Shown: positions 46,856-56,145 of the stretch, in pieces | Numbering within the stretch: position 1 is the first letter of the stretch | Layout of the letters: each line of letters opens with the position of its first letter | Program-made: the position numbers and the translations under genes | From: Rudaea cellulosilytica DSM 22992 | GTDB taxonomy: Bacteria; Pseudomonadota; Gammaproteobacteria; Xanthomonadales; Rhodanobacteraceae | Length of the DNA: 64,000 nt | Assembly (NCBI RefSeq): GCF_000378125.1 | Contig: NZ_KB899241.1 | Coordinates: 781,652-845,651 of the forward strand | Direction: 5' to 3' | The notes under the pieces: generated by a model | What the model was told of the DNA's origin: nothing | The model's input: the letters and a program-made list of their open reading frames with translations, nothing else | Database searches by the model: none

Positions 46856-47159
46856 TCGAGGACGTTGCTGATCCGGCGCACCCGGTGGGCTCGACAGTGG
46901 AATCAGCGCAGGATCAAACGCGCTTGTTTCAATGTGCGGTATCGAACAGATCGAAACGGCACCTGTATGGTCGAATGACCGTGCAGATACCGCGTTGGCT
47001 ATCCCATCAGAAAGGCTCAACCCATCGTGGGGGTTCAGTGTCAAAAGGCACAAACCCTCGCGGCTTTTGGTCGACCCGAAAACTCGAGAAATCGCGATTG
47101 CCTCATTTCTCGATGCCAGTGCATGAATCCCGGCAATCGGCACACTCTGGAGAAATCTC
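46856..47159. other. Intergenic region, no recognised gene
   Basis: 304 bp. A 64-codon plus-strand frame (46932-47126) contains a somewhat protein-like RLLVDPKTREIAIASFLDA but no ribosome site, so I do not call it. Confidence 0.35.
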
Positions 47160-47630
47160 ATGAAAGCAATTGTTTCAGTACTACTGGCTTCCGCGTTTAT
47201 TGCGGCTGGCGCATACGCACAATCGCCGACCAGCGCCGCTCGCGCTACCGATTCTCCGACCGGCGCGACGAGGCCGGACGCAGGACACGATAGGGATGTT
47301 CAGCAACGCATCGCCGATTTGCACGCGAAACTTGCCATCACGCCAAGCGAGGAATCGCTTTGGAGTGCAGTGGCACAAACGATGCGAGATAACGCTGGCC
47401 AGCTCGACGCGGCAATCGACAAACGCGAAAACGCAGACACGACCGCCGTTGAAGACTTAAATGCCTACGGCAATGTAGTCCAAGCCCACGCGGACGGTAT
47501 CAAAAAGCTTTCCGCGGTTTTTTCTCCGTTGTATACCTCGATGACGGATCAGCAGAAAAAGGTAGCCGACGAGGTGTTCGCTCAAGCCGGGCATCATCAG
47601 AGCAAGGGCGAACCTCGGGCAATGAAATAA
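47160..47630 (+). CDS. Spy/CpxP-like LTXXQ-type periplasmic protein
   Basis: 156 residues. A signal peptide ends near GAYAQ. AKLAITPSEESLWSAVAQTM resembles the LTxxQ repeat helix of Spy/CpxP-type chaperones, and a later helix MTDQQKKVADEVFAQAG echoes the second repeat. TGGAGAAATCTC precedes the ATG. Likely a periplasmic stress protein. Confidence 0.75.
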   Translation: MKAIVSVLLASAFIAAGAYAQSPTSAARATDSPTGATRPDAGHDRDVQQRIADLHAKLAITPSEESLWSAVAQTMRDNAGQLDAAIDKRENADTTAVEDLNAYGNVVQAHADGIKKLSAVFSPLYTSMTDQQKKVADEVFAQAGHHQSKGEPRAMK

Positions 47631-47687
47631 AGCTTCATCAGGCGTCGTGGTGACTTTCGCCGCACGACTGTATTCCAAGGAACTGTC

Positions 47688-47977
47688 ATGAAACGACGAA
47701 TTCTTTCACTTGTTCTTGGCGCTCTAGCGCTTACCGCAGCTTCGGCCGCAAGTGCTCGGGTAGCTGTCAGTATTTCCGTCAATCCATACGGCTACGGAAC
47801 ATATGCCCCCCGGTTGTTTATCAGCCGGATCCGTACTACTCCGCCCCACCCGTTGTTTATTACGGCAGTGGATATTGGGGCAACGGTCGCGTCCGCCACT
47901 CGCGAGGCCATAGTAATTATGGTCACGATCGCGATCGTCGTGACGACCGTGACCGCCGCGACGAGCGTGGCCACTAA
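47688..47977 (+). pseudogene. Small exported protein with frameshift at a C6 run
   Basis: ATG 47688 starts a signal peptide (RILSLVLGALALTAASAASA) and SVNPYGYGTYAP. At the six C at 47806-47811 the frame breaks: the original frame continues as low-complexity nonsense to 47993, while the other reads PPVVYQPDPYYSAPPVVYYG and ends RDRRDERGH, stop at 47977. One extra C would restore a coherent Tyr/Pro/Arg-rich protein. Either a real phase-variable or decayed gene, or an assembly error. Confidence 0.75.
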
Positions 47978-48231
47978 CGATCGTCGCGGTTAAGCAGGTG
48001 CGGATCACCATCTTCGATAGATAGCAATCTATTCAATGATGGAATGGTCCGCATCGAGCATGGGCAATGGGCTTGTATCTAGTCGGTTACCACCAGCCGC
48101 GTGGTGGCGTTTTCTGCATTCGCGCCACGCATTGCTATCTGGATTCGAGATACAGACCAGGAAGTTCTGAGGCGTCTTGTTGGAGGGCCAAAACAGCCGG
48201 CGCGAAAGAGCTGACGCAGCAATCGAAAGAA
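47978..48231. other. Intergenic region, no recognised gene
   Basis: 254 bp between the frameshifted gene and the minus-strand remnant; includes a small CCACCA/TGGTGG hairpin near 48090. Nothing else. Confidence 0.3.
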
Positions 48232-48640
48232 TCAGCCGACGTCAGAATCCGACGTCATCAGCATCTTTACGAATAGCGACCCATCGGGGAGCCGTGTCTC
48301 CTCGCGAACTACCACTTGCGCCTTCTTTGATAGCCAGAATCGCGTAGCGCCGTAGCCTGGATTGTCCGACGAGGTATCGACGATCCAGCGGTCAATGCTG
48401 CCGTTGTCTGGAGTATTGATTTTGTCGCTCTCGACCACGCGGTAGGAAAAACTTCGGCTCAGGCTGGCCGGGCCCGGGTTCGTAAAACGGGATGCGTACG
48501 CTATAGCCACGGCGCAGCGGCAGTGCTTGCAACAACTCCATGTCGGTCTCGAATGCATGCGGAGCTATTTCGGCCAGCTGCACAAAATCCTTGCGTGCGT
48601 TGTCGGGGAGGTCGGCGAGCCCAATAGCGATCGTGCAAGC
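48232..48640 (-). pseudogene. Truncated and frameshifted unknown gene
   Basis: On the minus strand NVACTIAIGLADLPDNARKD and QLAEIAPHAFETDMELLQAL, then VRIPFYEPGPGQP, is in one frame; after a shift near 48440-48490 a second continues SYRVVESDKINTPDNGSIDR, TRFWLSKKAQVVVREE and TRLPDGSLFVK to its stop. A stop codon lies immediately upstream of the first segment, so the N-terminus is lost. Likely the remnant of an exported beta-rich DUF3108-like protein (tentative). Confidence 0.6.
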
Positions 48641-48714
48641 GACATTCGATCACGGCAGAGGAAGAGGGCTCCTACGATGAATCCCCCAGCGCCGTGTTTA
48701 CTACGACAAATATA

Positions 48715-48728
48715 GATATCATATATCC
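48715..48728. promoter_or_regulatory. Inverted repeat upstream of the Rrf2 gene
   Basis: GATAT-CAT-ATATCC, 39-52 bp upstream of the Rrf2 ATG. It has the same GATAT-N3-ATATC core as the site in the divergent operon promoter at 50603-50617, so autoregulation by Rrf2 is likely (inference). Confidence 0.55.
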
Positions 48729-48766
48729 GTAATTTTTCCTGATCTCTCCACTCTCGAAACAGATCC

Positions 48767-49255
48767 ATGGTCTTAAAGAGCCAAGTCGAGTGGGCACTGC
48801 ATTGCTGCGCCATCCTCGCCGGCCTCCCAGAGGGGCGCTATCTGTCGACAAAGGCCCTCGCGGAATTGCACGGGCTTCCGAAGGAATATCTGTCCAAGGC
48901 CCTGCAGAGCTTGTCTCAGGCGGGACTTGTGCATTCGACCCTCGGTCCATCCGGCGGATACCGGCTCGCAAAGCAGCCAGAAGAACTGACCTTTCTGGAT
49001 ATCGTAGAGGCCGTGGAGGGCACATCGCGGACCTTCGTTTGCGCCAATATCCGCGCCAACAATCCCTGCCGCCCGAAGGGTCATTGCGACAGCAGCCCAT
49101 GCGCCATCGCTCGCATCATGTGGGAGGCCGATGAAGTTTGGCGGCAAAAGCTGCGCGACGTCGCGTTATCGGATCTTGTAAAGAGGCTGTCGCGGGAAAC
49201 GCCTCGAGCGCTATGGAAGGACACGTTCGAATGGGTTCTCAACCGAGCAGGTTGA
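48767..49255 (+). CDS. Rrf2 family transcriptional regulator
   Basis: 162 residues. The winged helix-turn-helix is N-terminal (YLSTKALAELHGLPKEYLSK, GPSGGYRLAKQPEELTFLDI). Cys92, Cys101, Cys107 and Cys112 sit in a cluster (CANIRANNPCRPKGHCDSSP), which could bind a metal, Fe-S cluster or sense redox/electrophiles, though the spacing is not that of IscR or NsrR. It is convergent with a cupin/NmrA-type operon whose promoter carries the same palindrome as its own. Confidence 0.9.
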   Translation: MVLKSQVEWALHCCAILAGLPEGRYLSTKALAELHGLPKEYLSKALQSLSQAGLVHSTLGPSGGYRLAKQPEELTFLDIVEAVEGTSRTFVCANIRANNPCRPKGHCDSSPCAIARIMWEADEVWRQKLRDVALSDLVKRLSRETPRALWKDTFEWVLNRAG

Positions 49256-49309
49256 GCGCATACCAATGAGAGGAAGCCGAGCTAAAGCCGACGATCAACC
49301 GATCGTTGT

Positions 49310-49750
49310 TCAGTTCGTCATTCCGCTATTTCCGATCGGAAAAGTCAGTTCCTTCTGTGCGGTATCGACCACGAATACAGCGAGCAACTTCGCCGACTCA
49401 GTCTTGCTGGCGTTTTCGCTGACGCCGTGGCGATCGCCCGGCAATTCCGAAAAGCTTTCATCGGCCTTATAGATTTTGACAGGACCATCATTGACCTGAC
49501 TGCGGATCGCGCCTTCGAGGACGGTCGCGTAGATGAATGCGGACGCGGGATGTGTGTGGCCCTCGGAGAAGCCACCCGGAGCGTACTCGACGAGAACGCC
49601 CTTCATGCTCTTGCCCGGCACATTCGGCAGTTCATGGTTATAGACCAGCGTAACCTTTGCACCCTTGCCGCCACCGGGCGTGTCTTGCGCAAGCGCTGAG
49701 CTCGATAGGAGAGCCATCAGGGCGATGGCAAAAGCGAATGACTTGTTCAT
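49310..49750 (-). CDS. Exported cupin-domain protein
   Basis: 146 residues. A signal peptide (FAFAIALMALLSSSALAQ) is followed by a cupin fold: LVEYAPGGFSEGHTHPASAF supplies the first two His and the second motif has ELPGDRHGVSENAS. A small metal-binding beta barrel, probably periplasmic. It lies 61 bp after the NmrA-like gene and is probably co-transcribed with it. Confidence 0.85.
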   Translation of the reverse strand: MNKSFAFAIALMALLSSSALAQDTPGGGKGAKVTLVYNHELPNVPGKSMKGVLVEYAPGGFSEGHTHPASAFIYATVLEGAIRSQVNDGPVKIYKADESFSELPGDRHGVSENASKTESAKLLAVFVVDTAQKELTFPIGNSGMTN

Positions 49751-49811
49751 ATCTACCGTCCTTTAATGACTGAGGCGCCGGGCCGCCATCAGACGACCCA
49801 CGCGCACGTGG

Positions 49812-50564
49812 TTATTTTCTGGGCGTCGTCGCGAACCAGCGATCGAAGTCGATGCGGCCCACGCGGGGATGGTTGTTGGAGACGAGCGAATCGTCCTCCA
49901 ACTTGGTCCCGAAGTACTGGGCATTCGGATCTGCGACGACGGTGCGGGGATCTCCAATTGCTTTGAGGTAGCGCGCGACGAAATCGCAGAGACGCGCGCG
50001 TTCCGGACCGGAGATTTCGATGAGGCCATTGGTCGGTGCGCCAAGAGCCGCGTCCGCCACAAAATCGGCGACGTCATCGGAGGCGATCGGCTGCAGGTAT
50101 CCCGTCGACAGGTGAGTGGTTTCGCCAACCGTGCCCGCTTGGGCGATACCGCCGAGGAATTCCAAGAACTGCGTGGAACGTACGATCGTGTAGGGGATGC
50201 CAGATTCCCGAATGATTTTTTCCTGTGCGACTTTGGCTCGAAGATAGCCGCTGTCCGGCAGCCGATCTGTGCCGACGATGGAAAGCGCGACGTGATGCTT
50301 CACGCCGGCCTTCTTTTCCGCAGCCATCAGATTTCTGCCCGATGTCTGGAAAAATTCGAGCACGGCCTTGTCTTCAAAGGACGGCGAGTTCGCAAGGTCG
50401 ATTACTACTTCAGTATTCTCGAGCGCTTCCGCCAAGCCCTCGCCCGTGATGGTGTTGACGCCGGTATTCGGAGCAGCGGCAACTACCTCATGCCCCTTCT
50501 TACCTAAGCGCTCAGCAGTCTTGGAACCGATCAAGCCAGTTCCGCCAATGATGACGATTTTCAT
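49812..50564 (-). CDS. NAD(P)H-binding NmrA-like oxidoreductase
   Basis: 250 residues. The Rossmann motif KIVIIGGTGLIGSKTAERLG is N-terminal, and the atypical short-chain dehydrogenase/NmrA fold continues (KKAGVKHHVALSIVGTDRLP, YTIVRSTQFLEFL). The start is ATG 50564 with GGGGAG six bases upstream; a GTG three bases earlier is possible. First gene of an operon with the cupin. Likely a stress-linked quinone or aldehyde reductase, or a redox sensor (inference). Confidence 0.87.
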   Translation of the reverse strand: MKIVIIGGTGLIGSKTAERLGKKGHEVVAAAPNTGVNTITGEGLAEALENTEVVIDLANSPSFEDKAVLEFFQTSGRNLMAAEKKAGVKHHVALSIVGTDRLPDSGYLRAKVAQEKIIRESGIPYTIVRSTQFLEFLGGIAQAGTVGETTHLSTGYLQPIASDDVADFVADAALGAPTNGLIEISGPERARLCDFVARYLKAIGDPRTVVADPNAQYFGTKLEDDSLVSNNHPRVGRIDFDRWFATTPRK

Positions 50565-50594
50565 CACAATCTCCCCAAATTACGGATGTCGTGC

Positions 50595-50627
50595 ATCCTT
50601 AAGGATATATAATATCCTCAATTGAGG
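50595..50627 (-). promoter_or_regulatory. Operator/promoter of the NmrA-cupin operon: three overlapping palindromes
   Basis: ATCCTTAAGGAT (50595-50606), GGATAT-ATA-ATATCC (50603-50617) and CCTCAATTGAGG (50616-50627) are all perfect palindromes and overlap. On the minus strand TATTAT-like -10 and TTTACT-like -35 elements fit around them. The middle site matches the palindrome upstream of the neighbouring Rrf2 gene. Confidence 0.65.
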
Positions 50628-50957
50628 AAAAGTAAAGACCCTCTAGCACAGTCAAGGAACGAACGGGAAGGAACGGGAGAAGACTAAGCAATGGTCTAGT
50701 CGCTCATAGCGCCCGCTAGTGACCCGAAGCAGCCTCTTCGTCATTCAACTTGCCAACGCCTGCTCGAATCCCGACCTTGCAACGATGCAGGCGGAATCGG
50801 ACCGGGGCATCGACTGCTTTAAGAATGCCTTCAGTTTCCCGTGCTAGCTTGCGGCCACTCGCATCGCCGCTATGGATTTTTCGTCATCGCGGAATACGGC
50901 GCGACCAGCACGTCCACACATATAAGGTCGGCTTGAACCGACATCGGGAGGGAAGAG
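50628..50957. other. Intergenic region upstream of the exported sensor-like gene
   Basis: 330 bp. GGGAGGGAAGAG just before 50958 is the Shine-Dalgarno. No gene recognised. Confidence 0.35.
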
Positions 50958-51827
50958 ATGCGCCGCATCGCGTTTGCGTTTGCAGCATGCATAGCTTGTT
51001 TCTGCGCTCAAGCCGTCGACGCGCCAAAGAAGATCTATGCACAGGAATTGATCGACCAGGTTGTGGCAACGCATCCTGAAGTCGCCGGCATCGAAGTTCA
51101 CGTGACGCCACCGAAAGCTGCGGACAACATCGTGATCGCCGCCTACAACGGGCGTCTCGGCGACAAGGCTGATCCAGAAGACCTTGACGTGATCAAAACC
51201 GGAAAACCAAATGCCGGCGTCAATAGTGCAGGCGACCGTTACGAAGTCAACCTGCCGCTGTTCGACGTATCGCATCGGACCGTTGGCAGCATCGGCATCG
51301 CATTCAAGTACAAAGCGGGTGACGACAGGGCGGCGCGCGGCAAGGAGGCGACGGAGATACGTGATCGCCTGTCGCGGCGTATCTCGCACGTGGCGAACTT
51401 GATGGAAAAAAATCCGATCGATCCGGCCGTGCCGATGAGCACATTGGCGCGGAAGCTCGTCGACGAGGCGCTGGATGCGAACAAGGATGTCCTCATCATC
51501 GCGATGCACGCCGCAGCGCCGATCAAGGCGGAGTATCCGATCGTCGCCTCGAACATCGGCCGCATAGGAAAGCCCGCAGACGAGGACGACATGGGCGTGA
51601 TCAAGAGCGGCAAGCCGAAGCTGGAGCTCAACGAATCGGGCGACCGGTTCGAGTCTCTGGGTGTGCTGCACGACACCGGCGGCAAGGTGATCGGCGCGGT
51701 CGGCGTGGTCTTTCCCTACAAGAAGGGCGACGACCAACAGGTGATGCACTTGCGTGCAGAAAAGATCCGCGCGGCGATGGCTGCACAGATCGCGCGCGCC
51801 GATGCACTACTTCAGCCTGTGCATTGA
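50958..51827 (+). CDS. Exported protein with two Cache-like repeats
   Basis: 289 residues. A signal peptide ends at CAQA. The two halves are duplicates: LIDQVVATHPEVAGIEVHVT, DLDVIKTGKPNAGVNSAGDR and VGSIGIAFKYKAGDD in the first; LVDEALDANKDVLIIAMHAA, DMGVIKSGKPKLELNESGDR and IGAVGVVFPYKKGDD in the second. The strand pattern (G-D-R then G-xx-GV.F.YK.GDD) resembles single Cache-type sensor domains, but it has no membrane anchor. A soluble periplasmic binding role is likely. Upstream of the beta-propeller and TonB receptor genes. Confidence 0.78.
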   Translation: MRRIAFAFAACIACFCAQAVDAPKKIYAQELIDQVVATHPEVAGIEVHVTPPKAADNIVIAAYNGRLGDKADPEDLDVIKTGKPNAGVNSAGDRYEVNLPLFDVSHRTVGSIGIAFKYKAGDDRAARGKEATEIRDRLSRRISHVANLMEKNPIDPAVPMSTLARKLVDEALDANKDVLIIAMHAAAPIKAEYPIVASNIGRIGKPADEDDMGVIKSGKPKLELNESGDRFESLGVLHDTGGKVIGAVGVVFPYKKGDDQQVMHLRAEKIRAAMAAQIARADALLQPVH

Positions 51828-51870
51828 CCACGTCGCGCTGCGATTGCGGCGTGCATCCAAGGAAACGAAC

Positions 51871-52929
51871 ATGACGACACGCAAACACTTCATTCGCACC
51901 TTGATCGCGATTCTTGTTGCCTCCCTGGCGTCGCATGCGACTGCCGCGCGGGACGTGACCGCGACCGAAGCGAATCAAGCGCCAGTGCTCGAGGCGGCCG
52001 GCAAGGTGGAACTGCCCGGTTACGAAGGCGACTTCGACCATTTCGAAGTCGATCTCAAGGGCAATCGCCTGTTCCTTGCCGCCGAAGACCACAACACGCT
52101 TGAAGTCTTCGACCTGAAATCGCTCCAGCATCTGAAGACGATCGAAGGCCTGGAAACTCCGCACGGCCTGCGGTACCTGCCCGACGTGAACAAGCTAGTC
52201 GTGACCCAGACCGGCTCCGACGGCGAGACCAAAGTCATCGATGGCACGAGCTACAAGATTGTCGGCTCGTTCAAGCACACCAAGGGCGCCGATTCGATGG
52301 CCTACGACGCGACGCGCAAGCGTCTGTACGTTGTCGCGGGCGGGCGTGACATGAAGCAAACCAGCACCTGGCTGGCCGAGATCGATCCCTACACCGGCAA
52401 GAACTACGGAGAGATCAAGTTCGACACCGACAAGATCGAGGCGATGGCGATCGAGGAGCGCGGCGACAAAATTTTTGTCAACGTCACGGGCAAGAAGGAG
52501 ATAGCCGTGGTCGACAAGAACACGCGCAAGGTCATCACGACTTGGCATGTCGAGACCAAAGGTGACAACGCGCCGCTCGCGTTCGACGAGAGTACACACC
52601 GTCTGTTCGTCATCACGCGCAATCCCGGCACGCTGATCGTCCTCAATGCCGACACGGGTGCCTCGGTCGCCGAATTCAAGGCACCAGAGCGCTGTGACCA
52701 GGTGATCTTCGACAAGACGGCCAAGCACGTTTATGCGCTTGGCGGCGATGGCCACATCGGCGTGTTCTTAGAAAAGGATGCCGATCACATCGAAGCGCTG
52801 CAGACCATTACGACGGCGCCCGGGGCTAAGACGGGCATTCTCGTGCCCGAGTTGCACAAGATGTTCGTCGCGGCTTCGCCGGGCGACACCAAGGCGACCG
52901 CTGCGGTGCTGGTATACAACGTGAAATAG
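51871..52929 (+). CDS. Exported YncE-like beta-propeller protein
   Basis: 352 residues. Signal FIRTLIAILVASLASHATA. Repeating blades such as DFDHFEVDLKGNRLFLAAED, TLEVFDLKSLQHLKTIEGLE and DKIFVNVTGKKEIAVVDKNT are typical of YncE/cytochrome-d1-like seven-bladed propellers. AAGGAA lies before ATG 51871. It sits 137 bp before the TonB-dependent receptor, so a surface or periplasmic partner role is plausible. Confidence 0.87.
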   Translation: MTTRKHFIRTLIAILVASLASHATAARDVTATEANQAPVLEAAGKVELPGYEGDFDHFEVDLKGNRLFLAAEDHNTLEVFDLKSLQHLKTIEGLETPHGLRYLPDVNKLVVTQTGSDGETKVIDGTSYKIVGSFKHTKGADSMAYDATRKRLYVVAGGRDMKQTSTWLAEIDPYTGKNYGEIKFDTDKIEAMAIEERGDKIFVNVTGKKEIAVVDKNTRKVITTWHVETKGDNAPLAFDESTHRLFVITRNPGTLIVLNADTGASVAEFKAPERCDQVIFDKTAKHVYALGGDGHIGVFLEKDADHIEALQTITTAPGAKTGILVPELHKMFVAASPGDTKATAAVLVYNVK

Positions 52930-53066
52930 AAGGCAAGCCGGCGATGGTCGCTGCGAGCGGCTGCCGTGCGGGACAGCTTCAACAGGAGCCACGCGCAAAA
53001 CAACGTACGTCCACAACAACCATAGCCGGGACCGAAGAGTCCCGAAATTGCCCTCGGGAGGGAGTT

Positions 53067-56009
53067 ATGCGCAGCCGTAAATTGATTTCGTTGGGAATGA
53101 TGTCGACTTTGGCGCTGAGCGTCAGCGCGGCGCTGGTTGCCGATGCCTATGCGCAGGAGAAGCAGGGCGCAGAGAAAAACGAGACGCAAAAATTGGGCGA
53201 GGTCAGTGTCACCGGCAGCGCGATCCGTTCCGCCCCCGATGAAGTCGTTGTGCCCGTGGTGACGATTGATGCGGAAAAAATCGCGCAGTCCGGCGTCAGC
53301 ACCAATGCGCTCGAGTTGCTGCGCAAGCTCGTTCCCGCATTTGCCGGCCGCAGCAATTCGGGCAACAGCAACGCCAACAACAACAACCAGAACACCGCCG
53401 GTGGCTCGCAGGTGCAGTTGCGCAATCTGCCAACCCTGGTCCTCATCAACGGGCGCCGTGCTGCCAACAGCGGCATCGGGGGCCTCAATGGCAAGAACTT
53501 CGTCGACATTGGCCAGATTCCGGCGCAGGCAGTCGACCGAATAGAAGTTCTCGCCGATGGCGCGTCTTCTCTGTACGGCTCCGACGCGATCGGCGGCGTG
53601 GTCAACTTCATTCTCAAGTCCGACTACGAAGGCGTAACCGCCGGTTCACGCTGGGGTGATGCGGATGGCAATTACAGTGAGCGCTCGGCATGGATCACCG
53701 GCGGCGGCACCCTCGCAGGCGTGAAAATCGTGGCGACATTGAGCGCCAATCTTTCCGACCCGCTCTATCAGAACACGCGTTCGTTCACGAGTCCGCTTTA
53801 CGGCAAGACCTCGTCGATTCCCGGCGCGGTCGGCGGCGCGAGCTATCTTCTCAACCCAAGCTTGTATTCGCCACGCCAGAACAATCCTGTCGGCGCGAAC
53901 GCGACGGCGAATTCGATAACGGATCTGGTCAACAACGGCACGTATCTGAAGACCACACCGGCCGCAATCGCCGCTGGCTTCGATATTTCTCCGTATCAAA
54001 CCTTGCTATTGCGTCAAAACAACGTGGCGTTTGTAGCGAATCTTTCAAAGACACTAATCGAAGACAAACTCGAGGCATTCGGCGACGTGGAAGCATCGCA
54101 TGGACGCAGCTTCACGCGCTGGGCACCGGTCGCGGCAACCGGAATCGCGGTACCCGCAGGGGCACCCTACAATCCGTTGAAGACGGTATTCAGCGGCGTC
54201 GCCTTCAGTTATCTTCCCGATACGCACAACTTCTACAACGACGTGACCGCCTACCGCGCGACCGCCGGACTGCGCGGCCATTTCACCGACGATTGGTCGT
54301 GGGAGGCGGCAGCGGTCTACAGCCGCAGCGATCTCGATCAGACGCAAGCGAATCTGATCTACAAACCGAACCTCGCCAAGGCTATCGCCGGCGGCTACGA
54401 CGCGAACGGCAATCCGGTCGCGGGCGGTGCCTACAGCAAGGTTTACGGCGGCTATTCCTTGAATGGCCCGCTCGTGCTGCAGCCCGCGCTTGATCCGTTC
54501 GCTCTAGCTGCCGGTGTAGATCCGGCTTCGCTCTCCAATCTCATCGGAAACGAATTGATCGGTGCAAGCAGCCAGCTGGCCTCGTTCGACGTTAGTGCCA
54601 ATGGCAAGCTGTTTCATCTGCCAGCTGATGAGGTGGAGATCGCGACAGGTGTCAGCGGGCGCCGTGAAAGTCTGTCCGGTCATGCCGATGCGAACGGTCG
54701 CGTGACCGATCCGGCTACCGGAAGCACGACAGGAAACGACCAGCAATGGCTCGGAGGCACCTACGCCGATCCGTTCTCGAAGAGCCGCGACATCTACGGT
54801 GCCTTTGTCGAATTGCGCGTGCCGATCACCGGCAAGGAATGGAATTTCCCTGGAGCGCAGGCACTCGATCTCACGCTCGCCGGTCGCGAGGAAAAGTATA
54901 GCGATGCGGGTTCTTCCTTCGTGCCGAAGGTCGGCATACGTTGGGAACCGTTCGACAAACAGTTCATTGCGCGTGCCAATTACTCGAAATCCTTCAGCGC
55001 TCCGTCGCTGTACGCGGAGTACGGTCCCACTGACACGCGTCAGGTTGGAGCCGGCGTAATCCAGGGCGTATTCGGCAACAACTACACCGCGATGCCGTTC
55101 AACGGCGAGGACGGCAACAACCCGAACCTCAAGCCGGCGAAATCGACCTCGAAGCTGGTTGGCTTCACTCTGCGGCCCGACGCGGTGCCTGGACTATCGC
55201 TTGCGGTCGACTATTCCAACATCACGTTGAAGGGATTCGCGGGCGGCATCGGCTTCAACACCATCCTGACGAGCATTAACTCGCTGGGCTCGGCCTCGCC
55301 ATATTTCGCCAATCTCGCCGTCGACGCATTCCCCGGCCAATCAGGCGCCGCGCAACCGTTCACTCACCCCGGCGATCTACTCGCGTTTCTCACCAGTTCG
55401 GCGACTGGCAAAGGCGACCCGAACCAAGCGAATCGGCTGTACCTAATCGATCAGTTCCGCAATCTCGCTTCGTTGACCGAGCACTCGTTCACGATCTCGG
55501 GAGACTACCTGATACCGACCGAACGCTTCGGCACGTTCCGCTTGTCCACAGCAGGTGCCATATTCAACAAATTCAATTTCCAGCCGTTGCCCGGTGGTGC
55601 GTACATCGAGTATGCGGGCCACACCAACAACGCCGGCGCGAGCGGCGGATTCGGCGGCACCTTGCCGAAGTATCGCTTCTACTCGACACTCAACTGGACC
55701 GACGGAAATTGGGATCTGACGCTCGGCAACACGTACGCCTCCGCGGCGAGCGATACCGGCGTGAACGGCACTTCGACACCTGAAATCCACGTAAGTGGCT
55801 ATATGTCGTGGGACGTTCGTGTCGGCTATGACATCCATCCCGCCAACGACAAACAAATCAAGGACGTCAAAGTCGCGGTCGGCGTCAACAACATCGCAAA
55901 CCGCATGCCGCCGCTCGCCCCGCGTGCCTTCGTCGACAACAATGCCGATGTGTCGACGTATTCACCGCTCGGACGGTTGACCTACGCCTCGGTCGAACTG
56001 CAATTTTGA
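53067..56009 (+). CDS. TonB-dependent receptor
   Basis: 980 residues. A signal peptide (LALSVSAALVADAYAQ) is followed by a plug domain (LGEVSVTGSAIRSAPDEVVV, LPTLVLINGRR, VDRIEVLADGASSLYGSDAI, GGVVNFIL) and a beta barrel ending in the aromatic VELQF signature. The plug sequence is of the type common in Xanthomonadales/Sphingomonad receptors for carbohydrates or other organic substrates. GGGAGGGAG precedes ATG 53067. Substrate unknown. Confidence 0.95.
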   Translation: MRSRKLISLGMMSTLALSVSAALVADAYAQEKQGAEKNETQKLGEVSVTGSAIRSAPDEVVVPVVTIDAEKIAQSGVSTNALELLRKLVPAFAGRSNSGNSNANNNNQNTAGGSQVQLRNLPTLVLINGRRAANSGIGGLNGKNFVDIGQIPAQAVDRIEVLADGASSLYGSDAIGGVVNFILKSDYEGVTAGSRWGDADGNYSERSAWITGGGTLAGVKIVATLSANLSDPLYQNTRSFTSPLYGKTSSIPGAVGGASYLLNPSLYSPRQNNPVGANATANSITDLVNNGTYLKTTPAAIAAGFDISPYQTLLLRQNNVAFVANLSKTLIEDKLEAFGDVEASHGRSFTRWAPVAATGIAVPAGAPYNPLKTVFSGVAFSYLPDTHNFYNDVTAYRATAGLRGHFTDDWSWEAAAVYSRSDLDQTQANLIYKPNLAKAIAGGYDANGNPVAGGAYSKVYGGYSLNGPLVLQPALDPFALAAGVDPASLSNLIGNELIGASSQLASFDVSANGKLFHLPADEVEIATGVSGRRESLSGHADANGRVTDPATGSTTGNDQQWLGGTYADPFSKSRDIYGAFVELRVPITGKEWNFPGAQALDLTLAGREEKYSDAGSSFVPKVGIRWEPFDKQFIARANYSKSFSAPSLYAEYGPTDTRQVGAGVIQGVFGNNYTAMPFNGEDGNNPNLKPAKSTSKLVGFTLRPDAVPGLSLAVDYSNITLKGFAGGIGFNTILTSINSLGSASPYFANLAVDAFPGQSGAAQPFTHPGDLLAFLTSSATGKGDPNQANRLYLIDQFRNLASLTEHSFTISGDYLIPTERFGTFRLSTAGAIFNKFNFQPLPGGAYIEYAGHTNNAGASGGFGGTLPKYRFYSTLNWTDGNWDLTLGNTYASAASDTGVNGTSTPEIHVSGYMSWDVRVGYDIHPANDKQIKDVKVAVGVNNIANRMPPLAPRAFVDNNADVSTYSPLGRLTYASVELQF

Positions 56010-56145
56010 GTTCGACAACGCAACCCCGCGAGCGAATCGCGGGAAGCGGTCCGGGATCGTAACGATAAGAGGCCAAAGTTCATGGGCTGGCCGATATTCG
56101 GTGGCATGATAGCGTTGTTACGTGGGCATTGGACCGGGTGACGCC

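Noticed and set aside
47812-47993. C-terminal part of the original frame after the C6 run as real protein
   Set aside because: It turns into Thr/Val/Ala low-complexity sequence, while the other frame is coherent.
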